A stretch of DNA of 64,000 nucleotides from Thermoflexus hugenholtzii. Its GTDB lineage: Bacteria > Chloroflexota > Anaerolineae > Thermoflexales > Thermoflexaceae. Each line of letters opens with the position of its first letter. Position 1 is the first letter of the stretch. The stretch covers positions 806,001 to 870,000 of the forward strand of contig NZ_CP076326.1 of assembly GCF_018771565.1 (NCBI RefSeq). The letters run 5' to 3'. A program made the position numbers and the translations under genes. Of this stretch, positions 34,115 through 41,821 are shown piece after piece. Under the pieces are notes generated by a model. It worked only from the letters and a program-made list of their open reading frames with translations, ran no database searches and was not told where the DNA came from.

Positions 34115-34930
34115 ATGGCTGAAGCGGTGGCGTTGCTGGAGCAGCTGGGGTTCAGCGAATATGAGGCGCGGGCCTATGTGACCCTCCTTCAGGCCAGCCC
34201 GCTCACCGGCTACGAGCTGGCTCGTCGCTCGGGCATCCCTCGGCCCAACATCTACCCGGTCCTCCAGCGCCTGGAGGAACGCGGCGCGGTGATGCGGATG
34301 GAGATGCCGGAGGGCGTCCGCTATGCGCCGGTGCCTCCCGCGGAGCTCCTCAAACGGCTAAGCCACCGCTTCGATGAGGTCCTCGCCGCTGCCCGGCAGG
34401 CGCTGGAGTCCCTGGCCCCGGCTCCGGAGCCGGAACCCGTATGGAACCTCTCCGGATACGCCGCGCTCCTGGATCACGCCCGCGCCCTCCTGGAGGGAGC
34501 CTCCCGCGCGCTCTGGATCGCCCTCTGGCCTCCGGAGGCGGAGGCGCTGGCGATGCCGATGGCCCGGGCCGAGGAACGGGGCGTTCGGATCACCACGCTG
34601 TGTCTGGCGGCCTGCGCCACCGCCTGCGAGGGATGTCGAGGGCAGCTCTATCGTTACCGCATCGCCCCGGCCGCTGCGGCTCGCTGGCTGCTTCTGATCT
34701 CCGACGAGTCGGAGGTGGTGGCCGGGGAGATCCATGGGGATGGGGAAGCCCATGGCATCCGGACCCGTCAGCGGATGCTGGTGGATCTGATCCACGACTA
34801 CATCCGACACAGCATCGCCCTGGCCGCCACGGTTCAGGGGCTGGGGGATCAGGTCCGGCAGTTGAACCCGCAGGCCCGGAGGTGGCTCGCCGTGGTGCGG
34901 CGACGGCTCACCCGCAAGGGTCTTCCCTGA
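34115..34930 (+). CDS. TrmB-family transcriptional regulator
   Basis: 271 residues. N-terminal winged helix of TrmB type (LGFSEYEARAYVTLLQ, YELARRSGIPRPNIYPVLQRLEERG) and a C-terminal effector-binding domain (from about 110). Unusually it carries CLAACATACEGC (about 168-180), four cysteines that could make it redox- or metal-responsive. In archaea TrmB proteins sense sugars; in this setting a redox signal is equally possible. Same strand as the DUF2231 gene and probably co-transcribed. Confidence 0.85.
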   Translation: MAEAVALLEQLGFSEYEARAYVTLLQASPLTGYELARRSGIPRPNIYPVLQRLEERGAVMRMEMPEGVRYAPVPPAELLKRLSHRFDEVLAAARQALESLAPAPEPEPVWNLSGYAALLDHARALLEGASRALWIALWPPEAEALAMPMARAEERGVRITTLCLAACATACEGCRGQLYRYRIAPAAAARWLLLISDESEVVAGEIHGDGEAHGIRTRQRMLVDLIHDYIRHSIALAATVQGLGDQVRQLNPQARRWLAVVRRRLTRKGLP

Positions 34931-35061
34931 GCTTCGCCCGGTGAAGCGGCCTTCTCTTTAGACCGGCTTCTCCGGAAGGGAAAGGAGGTGACCTTCCCCG
35001 GAGAAAACGGAAGAGATCTTGCGGAGAGCGGCGCATGCCGCCTGACCCACAGGGCGCAGGA

Positions 35062-35096
35062 GGGCCAGCCCCCGGAATGGGCAGGTGGGCTGGCCC
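35062..35096 (+). other. Leader hairpin upstream of the 99-residue membrane protein
   Basis: GGGCCAGCCC and GGGCTGGCCC pair across a 15-nt loop, 31 bp before the next start codon. The preceding gap (34931-35061) shows no gene. Could be a terminator for the TrmB gene or an mRNA leader structure. Confidence 0.4.
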
Positions 35097-35127
35097 GTCC
35101 AGCTCACTCAAAGGAGAGGAGGGTGCC

Positions 35128-35427
35128 ATGCCGTTCGGAGGGTTTGTCAACGCGTTGCCGCCGGAGCTCTTCATCCTGGTCCATCTGGTGGCCTTGCTGA
35201 TAGGGGCCTATTTCGCCGCTCAGAGCTTCCGCGCGGGGGCCGCCACGTTCGGGTGGGGGTTCGCCCTCTATGCGCTGGCGGAGATCTTCTACATCACCTA
35301 TCACCTGGACCTCACGGTCGTCCTCTTCGCCCACACCCTGGCGGAAGTGCTGGATCTGCTGGCTTTCATCCTGCTGTTCGCCGGGATCTCCCAGACCGTC
35401 CTGGCCGCGCGCCGGGCGCGCGCCTAA
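35128..35427 (+). CDS. Small three-helix membrane protein, uncharacterised
   Basis: 99 residues. Hydrophobic spans at about 14-31 (LFILVHLVALLIGAYF), 40-58 and 63-92, ending in basic RRARA at the cytoplasmic face. Not recognised as a named family. AAAGGAGAGGAGGG precedes the ATG. A strong hairpin follows its stop. Lies between the TrmB regulator and the cupredoxin. Confidence 0.7.
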   Translation: MPFGGFVNALPPELFILVHLVALLIGAYFAAQSFRAGAATFGWGFALYALAEIFYITYHLDLTVVLFAHTLAEVLDLLAFILLFAGISQTVLAARRARA

Positions 35428-35442
35428 GCGGCGGGGCCGCAG

Positions 35443-35469
35443 GCTCCGGGGCGGGGCCCGCCCCGGAGC
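35443..35469 (+). terminator. Hairpin after the 99-residue membrane protein
   Basis: Near-perfect palindrome, GCTCCGGGGCGGG facing CCCGCCCCGGAGC with one base between, 16 bp after the stop. No T tail. Confidence 0.55.
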
Positions 35470-35514
35470 GGTTGGCGCAACCGGCTCCCTCCACATCTTT
35501 CGGAGCCATCGGCC

Positions 35515-35865
35515 ATGAAACGGTGGATCATCCTGCTGACGCTGGGAGGGCTACTGAGGTTCGGATGCGGTGCTCCACCACCACCCTCCGGAACCCCTTC
35601 AACGGCAGGTCCGGTGGTTCGAATGCCGAAATCCTACCGCTTTGATCCCCCCACGCTTCGAGTGAAAGTGGGGACCACGGTCACGTGGATCAACGAGGAC
35701 CATTTCACCCATAATGTGCACTTCCTGAGCGGGGCGGACTGGCGAAGCCCACCTCTGCGGCCGGGCGAGCAGGCTTCTTATACGTTCGCTCAGCCCGGCG
35801 AATATCGCTATCAGTGCGATTTCCACGCGCAGATGATGAAGGGGGTGGTGATCGTCAGTCCCTGA
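35515..35865 (+). CDS. Plastocyanin-like cupredoxin
   Basis: 116 residues. N-terminal hydrophobic signal with Cys18 (LRFGC, an imperfect lipobox), a short Pro/Ser linker, then a cupredoxin fold of about 80 residues. Type 1 copper ligands: His66 (FTHNVHF), Cys101, His104 and Met107/108 in YQCDFHAQMM. Likely an extracytoplasmic electron carrier; the NirK at 25 kb is a plausible acceptor, though the genes are 9.4 kb apart. Convergent with the GarR-like gene. Confidence 0.87.
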   Translation: MKRWIILLTLGGLLRFGCGAPPPPSGTPSTAGPVVRMPKSYRFDPPTLRVKVGTTVTWINEDHFTHNVHFLSGADWRSPPLRPGEQASYTFAQPGEYRYQCDFHAQMMKGVVIVSP

Positions 35866-35908
35866 GGGCCGCAAGGCCCAGCACGGGTGGGGAGGGCCTT
35901 ACGGCCCT
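35866..35908. terminator. Pair of short hairpins between convergent genes
   Basis: GGGCC-GCAA-GGCCC (35866-35879, GNRA loop) right after the cupredoxin stop, and AGGGCC-TTAC-GGCCCT (35893-35908) overlapping the last codons of the minus-strand reductase. Likely two-way transcription end region. Confidence 0.45.
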
Positions 35909-36825
35909 GCAGATCCCTCAGGAGGAGGCGCTTCGGGGTGGGGGCGCACCTGGGTCTGGGCCCACTCCTCCACCAGCGTGACCAGCGCGGCGTGATCCAG
36001 ATCGCCATGTCCGCGGGCCACCAGCGCCCCCAGCCATTCGTGGACCAGGGCGGTGAGGGGCAAGCTGGCCCCCACCGCCCGACCCAGGCTCAGGGCGATC
36101 CGCAGATCCTTGTGGTGCAGGCGGATCCGGAACCCCGGGCGGAAGTTCCGCTCCAGGATCCGCTGGCCGTGGACTTCCAGGACGCGGCTGCCGGCGAACC
36201 CTCCCAGGAGCGCCTGGCGCACCTTCGCCGGATCCACCCCCGCTTTGGCCGCCAGCACCAGGGCCTCGCTGATGGCGGCGATGGTCAGCGCCACCACCAC
36301 CTGGTTGGCCGCTTTCGTGACCTGGCCCGCTCCGGACTCCCCCATGTAGACGATGTTCCGGCCCATCGCCTGCAGGATGGGCAGGCAGCGCCGGAAGGCG
36401 GCCGCATCCCCTCCCACCATAATGGAGAGCGTCCCCTGGATCGCTCCGATCTCCCCCCCGGAGACCGGCGCGTCCAGCATCACGATGCCCCGCTCCGTGG
36501 CCTGCGCCGCCAGGCGCCGCGCGGCCATCGGATCGATGGTGCTCATGTCGATCACGATCAGCCCCGGCCGTCCGCCCTCGAAGACCCCGTCAGGCCCGGC
36601 CAGCACCTGCTCCACCTCCGGGGTGTCCGGCAGCATGGTGATGACCACATCGCTGCGCTGGGCGACCTCCCGGGGGGAGCCGGCCGGCTCCGCCCCCTCC
36701 GCCGCCAGCTCCTCCACGGGGGGACGGCTGCGGTTGTAGACCACCAGCGGATAGCCCGCCTTCAGCAGATTGCGGGCCATGGGCTTGCCCATCACTCCCA
36801 GGCCGATGAATCCGATGCGCTCCAC
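35899..36825 (-). CDS. GarR/MmsB-type beta-hydroxyacid dehydrogenase
   Basis: 308 residues, NAD(P)-dependent, in the 3-hydroxyisobutyrate / tartronate-semialdehyde reductase family. N-terminal Rossmann fold GFIGLGVMGKPMARN, substrate-binding DAPVSGGEIGAIQGTLSIMVGG (about 120-140), catalytic Lys in GQVTKAANQ, and KDLRIAL at the C-terminal dimer part. The DAPVSGG.(I)GA.(Q)GTLSI pattern fits 2-hydroxy-3-oxopropionate reductase. Monocistronic; a TATAAT (36912-36917, minus strand) 87 bp upstream is a probable -10 box. Confidence 0.87.
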   Translation of the reverse strand: MERIGFIGLGVMGKPMARNLLKAGYPLVVYNRSRPPVEELAAEGAEPAGSPREVAQRSDVVITMLPDTPEVEQVLAGPDGVFEGGRPGLIVIDMSTIDPMAARRLAAQATERGIVMLDAPVSGGEIGAIQGTLSIMVGGDAAAFRRCLPILQAMGRNIVYMGESGAGQVTKAANQVVVALTIAAISEALVLAAKAGVDPAKVRQALLGGFAGSRVLEVHGQRILERNFRPGFRIRLHHKDLRIALSLGRAVGASLPLTALVHEWLGALVARGHGDLDHAALVTLVEEWAQTQVRPHPEAPPPEGSAGP

Positions 36826-36976
36826 GGCGGCCTCCGATCGGTTGAGATGGGGTCCCCGTTGCCATTCGCCATGAAGGCTCCGAAGCGCGGACGCGGCGAT
36901 TTTCGGCCAGAATTATAGCCGAACAGGGCGTCGTTCCCTGGGTTTTCTCCCCCAGCATACCAGAGGGAGGCTGGCG

Positions 36977-37972
36977 ATGGGACGCAGGGGATGGTGGCTT
37001 GCGGGGATGGGCGTTGCCGCCCTGGGGTATGTGGGCGTGCGAGGCCTTCGGGCGCTCCTCGGCTGGAGGCCGGACGCGGCGGAGGAGTTCCTCCGCTGGA
37101 CCGGACCCACTGCCACCGGGATCGATGTGGGCTCCGGCCGGGTTGACCTTCCGATCTTCTACTATCGAGATGATAGCTTCCTGGGGATCTTCACCGCCGA
37201 TCGGGAGGCGGTGCGGGCCTTGCTCCCTTCCGACCGCCTTCACCCGGTGGTGACCCCCGGCGGCCGGGCGCTGGTGGGGATCGCCGCTTTCCATTACATC
37301 CACACCACCATCGGCCCGTATGGGGAGGTGGCCATCGCCCTCCTGTGCACCTATGGACGACCTGCCCCGCCCGGGCTCCCGCTGCTCCTGGAAAGCCGCT
37401 TCCCGGGGTGGGGGGCCTTCATCCTCCATTTGCCGGTGACCACCCGCATCGCCCGGGACGCCGGACGGGTGATCTATGGCTACGCCAAGTTCCTCGCCGA
37501 TATGGACTTCGAGAAAACCCCAGCCTTCCAGCGGGTGCGCCTCAGCGAGGGCGGCCGTCATATCCTCACCCTGACGGTCCGTTCCAGCGGGCCGGTGATC
37601 CGGGACCTGCGCCCGCTGGTGACCTTCAGCGTCCGCGACGGCGCGCTGATCCGCACCACCATCCCCGTCTACGCGGTCTACCAGCTGGGCCTGCGCCCGG
37701 GATCCGGCGCGCTGATCCTGGGCGATCACCCGGTGGCGGATCAGCTCCGGAGCCTGGATCTTTCCCTCATGGCCGTTGCGACGAAGAATTACCTGGTCCG
37801 TTACGCCATCCTCCCCGCCGGGGAGGCCATCGACTCGGCGGCGCGGCCGCACGCGCCGTATCCAGGAGAGGATCGCCCCGTGGCCCGTCTCACGGTTCGC
37901 TATGGGGAAGCCGCCACGCCGGTGATCATCCATTCCCCTTCGGAGGATCCGGGAGGGCTCCGTGAGCGTTGA
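36977..37972 (+). CDS. Acetoacetate-decarboxylase-superfamily protein with N-terminal membrane helix
   Basis: 331 residues. An N-terminal hydrophobic stretch (WWLAGMGVAALGYVGV) precedes an ADC-like beta-barrel domain. The segment GRVIYGYAKFLADMDFE resembles the E-x-x-G-(Y/F)-x-K-x-x-A motif that carries the Schiff-base lysine of acetoacetate decarboxylase; FTADREAVRALLP is the typical N-terminal feature. True decarboxylase activity is uncertain, since many members are lyases or aldolase-like. It overlaps the next gene by 11 bp, forming an operon with two acyl-CoA dehydrogenases. Confidence 0.75.
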   Translation: MGRRGWWLAGMGVAALGYVGVRGLRALLGWRPDAAEEFLRWTGPTATGIDVGSGRVDLPIFYYRDDSFLGIFTADREAVRALLPSDRLHPVVTPGGRALVGIAAFHYIHTTIGPYGEVAIALLCTYGRPAPPGLPLLLESRFPGWGAFILHLPVTTRIARDAGRVIYGYAKFLADMDFEKTPAFQRVRLSEGGRHILTLTVRSSGPVIRDLRPLVTFSVRDGALIRTTIPVYAVYQLGLRPGSGALILGDHPVADQLRSLDLSLMAVATKNYLVRYAILPAGEAIDSAARPHAPYPGEDRPVARLTVRYGEAATPVIIHSPSEDPGGLRER

Positions 37973-39089
37973 AGAAGAGGCGCGGCTCCTGGAGGTCGCG
38001 CTCCGCCGCTTCCTCCAGCGGCTGGAGGCCGAGGATCCGGAGGCGGATCCGGCGCGCCGAGAGGCCCTGCTGAAAGAGGCGGAGGCGATCGGGCTGCTCG
38101 CCGATCCGGATCCTGAGGCGCCCGGCTTCGCGACGGGCATCTGGGGACGCTGGGCGTGGACGGAACGCCTCGGCCTCTCCCTGCATGCGCTGGCTCGGCT
38201 GGGCGAGGCCTGCGCGGGGTTCGCCCTCGCCCTCCACGCCCAGGGGATCGCCTGCGCCGCCCTGGAGGGCGCTCGGGTCTTCCCCCGGGGCACCCGGCTG
38301 GCCCTGGGCGGACTGCTGGCCGATGGGATCTCCCCGAGCCCCTTCGCAGGAGAGGAGGAGAATGGGCTGCGCGTCACCGGGCCGCATGACCTTCCCCTTC
38401 TGGAAGGTCGCTCCTGGTTTCTGATCTCGGCCGGCCCTCCCCAGGGCCTCCTGCTCTTCGCCCGCGCTGCAGAGGATTCTTCCTGGGCGCTGATCGCCCT
38501 CCCTGCAGACCTCCCGGGGGTCCGGCTCAAACCCCTTCCGGAGCGCCTGGGGCTTCGAGGGGCATGGATGGGCCATCTGCACGCGGGCGGGGTTCTCATC
38601 GCTCAGGAGGGTGTCGCCCGGATCCTCGCTCGGGGGGAGGAAGCCCATCGGCGTCTGCGGCGGCTCCTTGCCCTGGACTGGCTGGGCCATGCGGCCATCG
38701 CCCTGGGCGTCGCCCGACGGTCCCTGGATCAAGCGCGGGCATATGCCCGGACCCGTTATCAGGGGGGACGCCGGATCATCGCCCATGGGCCGGTGCGCAG
38801 CCTGCTGGGGACGGCGGCCGCGGATGTGATGACCCTGGAGCTCCTGTTGAAGGCCCACGCGGAGCAGCCTCTGGCGGCGCTGCCCGAGGACGTCCTGGAA
38901 CGCTGGGCCGCCATCGCCAAGCTGGCCATCGCCGAGCACGCCTGGCGGGCGGTCTCGAACAGCCTGCAGGTGATGGGGGGATACGGCTATATGGAGGACC
39001 AAGGCCTGGCCGGGCGCCTGCGGGATGTCTCCACCCTGCGCGTTCTCCACGGGTCGCCCGACCGGATCCGGTTGCGTTACGCCGAGTGA
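37962..39089 (+). CDS. Acyl-CoA-dehydrogenase-like protein lacking the catalytic glutamate
   Basis: 375 residues from a GTG start (GGGAGGG upstream), overlapping the previous gene by 11 bp. The C-terminal half is clearly ACAD-like: LDWLGHAAIALGVARRSLDQARAY, SLQVMGGYGYMEDQGLAGRLRD. Where active enzymes have I-Y-E-G-T-x-x-I, this reads VLHGSPDRI, so the catalytic Glu is replaced by His. The N-terminal domain is also shortened. It may be the non-catalytic partner of the following acyl-CoA dehydrogenase, as in known mixed-subunit ACADs. Function inferred. Confidence 0.8.
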   Translation: MSVEEEARLLEVALRRFLQRLEAEDPEADPARREALLKEAEAIGLLADPDPEAPGFATGIWGRWAWTERLGLSLHALARLGEACAGFALALHAQGIACAALEGARVFPRGTRLALGGLLADGISPSPFAGEEENGLRVTGPHDLPLLEGRSWFLISAGPPQGLLLFARAAEDSSWALIALPADLPGVRLKPLPERLGLRGAWMGHLHAGGVLIAQEGVARILARGEEAHRRLRRLLALDWLGHAAIALGVARRSLDQARAYARTRYQGGRRIIAHGPVRSLLGTAAADVMTLELLLKAHAEQPLAALPEDVLERWAAIAKLAIAEHAWRAVSNSLQVMGGYGYMEDQGLAGRLRDVSTLRVLHGSPDRIRLRYAE

Positions 39090-39116
39090 TCTTTTTTCTG
39101 AGGAACAGGAGGCGCG

Positions 39117-40478
39117 ATGCATCCGGAGCTGCTCGATTCCATCCAGCGCCTGAAGCCCTTGGGGCGCTGGCTGTATGACCATTCCACGGAGACCCTGTGG
39201 GAGCGGGACACGCGCACGCTGCCCCGGGATCTGCAGTGGCGTCGCCGGGCCTACCGGCGCTTCGCGGAGCAGTTCATTGCGCCCCTCGCCCGGGAGGCGG
39301 ATCGAGATCCGGAAGGGGTAGATCTCGGGCCGCTGTATCGGGAGGCCGGCCGTCGGGGTTTCCTCTCCGAGGCCGCGCCGTGGCCCATCGGCACCATGCC
39401 CTGGCGGGCGATCTCCGGGCGGCATATCTTCCATTTCGCCTTGAAAGCGGAGGAGTTCTGCGCCGCCTGCGGGGGCATTGGGCTGGCGTTACTGTTCCAC
39501 GACCTGGGGATGGCCCCGCTGTTGCTCTGCGGCGACCTGGGGGTCTGGCGCCGGTGGCTGTGGCCGATCTGTCGCGCCAACCGGCGCGGGGAGATCCGCC
39601 TGGTCGCTTATGCCATCACGGAGCCGGAGGCGGGCTCCGATGTGGAGGAGAGCGAGGGCGCCACCTCCGCCCGCTTCTGCACCGTTGCCCGCAAGGTTCG
39701 CGGGGGCTATGTGATCCAGGGCCAGAAGGTCTTCATCTCCGGCGGAAGCCGCGCGGACTACGTGGTGGTGTTCGCGGTGCTGGAGCGGGAGGACGGCCAG
39801 CCGCCGCGGGTGGATCGGGATTTCACCGCCTTCATCGTCGAGCGGGGACGGGAAGGGTTCCGGACCGGGCGACGGGAGCGCAAGCTGGGCCAGCGGGCCT
39901 GCGATGCCACCCAGTTGTTCTTCGACCAGGTGTTCGTCCCGGAGACCCATCGCATCGGCCCGGAGCGCTCGGGCTGGGCCCTGAACCGGAACGTCCTCAA
40001 TTACTCGCGGGCGGTGGTGGGGGCCATCGCCCTGGGGATCGCCCGCGGGGCGGTGGAGGCCGCCACCCGCTTCGCCCGGGAAACCCGCCTGGGGAACCGC
40101 GCCCTGCTGGCGTATCCGGAGGTGCAGGTCGCCCTGGCCGAGCTGTGGGCCCTGACGATGGCGATGCGGGCGATGGTCTGGCAGAGCGCCCGGTATCGAC
40201 GCCCCGTTCAGGGGATCGCCGCCGCCACCAAAGCCCTGTGCGCCGATCTCGGGGTTTACATCACCACCCGCGCGCTGGACCTGATGGGGGACTGGGGCTA
40301 CGTGCCGGCCTGGGGGGTGGAGAAGGCCCTGCGGGACGTTCGGCTGAACCCGATCTACGAAGGCACCAACCAGATCAACATGCTGGCCCTGGTGGAATCC
40401 TTCTGGGCCTCGGATCTGGCCGGCGTCCCTTATCCTCAGATCCCCTCCACTCAGGTCCGGGTCCCTGGATCAGACTGA
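39117..40478 (+). CDS. Acyl-CoA dehydrogenase
   Basis: 453-residue FAD enzyme that introduces a double bond into an acyl-CoA. Motifs: YAITEPEAGSDVEE (FAD/substrate loop), GQKVFISGGSRADYVVVFAV, ERKLGQRACDATQLFFDQVFVP, LDLMGDWGYVPAWGVEKALRD, and the catalytic Glu in PIYEGTNQINM. Longer than typical (about 380-400) because of N- and C-terminal extensions. 27 bp after the degenerate paralogue. Substrate is unknown. Confidence 0.88.
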   Translation: MHPELLDSIQRLKPLGRWLYDHSTETLWERDTRTLPRDLQWRRRAYRRFAEQFIAPLAREADRDPEGVDLGPLYREAGRRGFLSEAAPWPIGTMPWRAISGRHIFHFALKAEEFCAACGGIGLALLFHDLGMAPLLLCGDLGVWRRWLWPICRANRRGEIRLVAYAITEPEAGSDVEESEGATSARFCTVARKVRGGYVIQGQKVFISGGSRADYVVVFAVLEREDGQPPRVDRDFTAFIVERGREGFRTGRRERKLGQRACDATQLFFDQVFVPETHRIGPERSGWALNRNVLNYSRAVVGAIALGIARGAVEAATRFARETRLGNRALLAYPEVQVALAELWALTMAMRAMVWQSARYRRPVQGIAAATKALCADLGVYITTRALDLMGDWGYVPAWGVEKALRDVRLNPIYEGTNQINMLALVESFWASDLAGVPYPQIPSTQVRVPGSD

Positions 40479-40540
40479 ACCCGCATTAGACGATTAGACG
40501 CCCGGCCAGGCCCTTCAGGATGCGGCGGAGGTGATCCGCT

Positions 40541-40981
40541 TTGCGGAGTCCTTCATCCGGCCCTCCCGATGAGGAGCGCTTCCGGCGCACCGTCGAGCGG
40601 CTCCTCCAGGAGCGCGGGGAGGAGATCGAGTTCCTCGTGCTGTTCGGATCCATCGCCCGGGGGGATTGGTCCTGGCGCAGCGATTATGATCTCCTCTTAG
40701 GCCTCCGGGAGGCGGACGGCCTTCGCCTGATCGATCGGATCCTTCGCTTCGCCCCGCTCGTGGAAGGGAACGTGGATCTGTTCCCCTACAGCCGTCCGGA
40801 ATGGGAGCGGATGTTCCAGGCGCGCCATCCGCTGCTCCTGGAGGCCCTGGACCACGGCATCGTCCTCTGGGATCGAGGGTCCTTCGCCCGCATGCGGGAG
40901 ATCTTCCAGCAATGGAAAGCCCGCGGGGAGGTGGAACGCCTGCCCTCCGGATGGCGGATCCGATCGCTGTCTGAGGAATGA
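40541..40981 (+). CDS. Minimal nucleotidyltransferase (MNT-type)
   Basis: 146 residues. Nucleotidyltransferase motif LFGSIARGDWSWRSDYDLLL supplies GS...SDxD, with a further acidic residue in NVDLFPY. The start is a TTG with GGAGG nine bases upstream; no in-frame ATG or GTG lies nearby. Such proteins often pair with HEPN as a toxin-antitoxin module, but no HEPN gene is seen here. Convergent with iolO, 10 bp apart. Confidence 0.75.
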   Translation: MRSPSSGPPDEERFRRTVERLLQERGEEIEFLVLFGSIARGDWSWRSDYDLLLGLREADGLRLIDRILRFAPLVEGNVDLFPYSRPEWERMFQARHPLLLEALDHGIVLWDRGSFARMREIFQQWKARGEVERLPSGWRIRSLSEE

Positions 40982-40991
40982 GGACGGGACC

Positions 40992-41816
40992 TCACGCTGG
41001 AAGAGCCCCCAGGGCTTCGCGGGCCCAGCGGGCGACCTGGATCATGGCCGCCTCCAGGGTAGGGGAGGGGATCACCTCCGCGGAGAGCCACCCGCGGTAG
41101 CCGATCCGCTCCAGGGCCTTCAGGGCCGGCCGGAAGTCCAACCCACCCCATCCCGGCGCCCGCCGGTTGGAGTCGGCGATGTGGACATGGAAAAGCCGAT
41201 CGCCGGCCTCCTCGAGGGCCCTCTCGATGGAGGGCTCCTCCAGGGAGGCGTGGAACGTATCCACCAGCACCCCCACGTTCGGATGGCCGACGGCTTCCAC
41301 CATGGCCCGAACCTCCGCCACGGTGTTCAGCAAGTCCGTCTCCCGCCGGTTCAGCGGCTCCAGGGCGAGGCGGACGCCCCGGGCGGCGGCGCGGGGAGCC
41401 AGACGATCCAGCGCCTCGATGAGCCATCCCCGCGCGCGCTCGGCCTCCACGCCCTCCATGCGCCTTCCACGGATCAGCCCGATGATGACCTGCGCGCCCC
41501 ACTCCGCCGCCAGGTCCAGATGAGCCTCCAGCCGGGCCAGGGCAGCCCGCCGCACCTCTGGATCCGGATGGGTGAGGGAGAGCCCTTCCTCCACCCAGGC
41601 CTGGCCGGTGCCGATGGCCGGGACCCGCAGGCCGGAACGCGCAAGGAGCGCCCGCAGCCGCTCCACCGGGACCGCGGCGGGATCCCGGATGGCCAGCTCC
41701 ACGCCCTGATACCCCAGCCCCCGGAGCTGCTCCAGGGCGTGTTCCAGATCCTCGACGGCCGCGGCGGCCTCGAAGCGCGTCGGTTGCCAGGAAAGGACGA
41801 AGGCCAGCGGGAACAT
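40992..41816 (-). CDS. iolO: 5-keto-L-gluconate epimerase IolO (alternative inositol pathway)
   Basis: 274-residue TIM-barrel epimerase of the AP-endonuclease-2/xylose-isomerase-like fold. In Thermotoga maritima IolO (TM0416) turns 5-keto-L-gluconate into D-tagaturonate. The match by memory is close along the chain: VELAIRDPAAVP, PAIGTGQAWVEEGLSLTHPD, VIIGLIRGRR, EPLNRRETD, VDTFHASLEE, VHIADSNRRAPG. Metal ligands would be the Glu in LEPLNR, Asp in VDTFH, His in HVHIAD and Glu in LSAEVI. Last gene of the roughly 15-kb lacI operon, 5 bp after uxuB. Confidence 0.85.
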   Translation of the reverse strand: MFPLAFVLSWQPTRFEAAAAVEDLEHALEQLRGLGYQGVELAIRDPAAVPVERLRALLARSGLRVPAIGTGQAWVEEGLSLTHPDPEVRRAALARLEAHLDLAAEWGAQVIIGLIRGRRMEGVEAERARGWLIEALDRLAPRAAARGVRLALEPLNRRETDLLNTVAEVRAMVEAVGHPNVGVLVDTFHASLEEPSIERALEEAGDRLFHVHIADSNRRAPGWGGLDFRPALKALERIGYRGWLSAEVIPSPTLEAAMIQVARWAREALGALPA

Positions 41817-41821
41817 CCGCG

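Noticed and set aside
34988-35127. Small gene starting at GTG 34988 before the 99-residue membrane protein
   Set aside because: Out of frame with the real start, composition unlike neighbours, and the region folds into a strong hairpin; the preceding AAAGGAGGTG is noted but unsupported by a plausible product.
40541-41816. MNT nucleotidyltransferase as part of a HEPN-MNT toxin-antitoxin pair
   Set aside because: The adjacent genes are an acyl-CoA dehydrogenase and IolO; no HEPN domain is present on either side.
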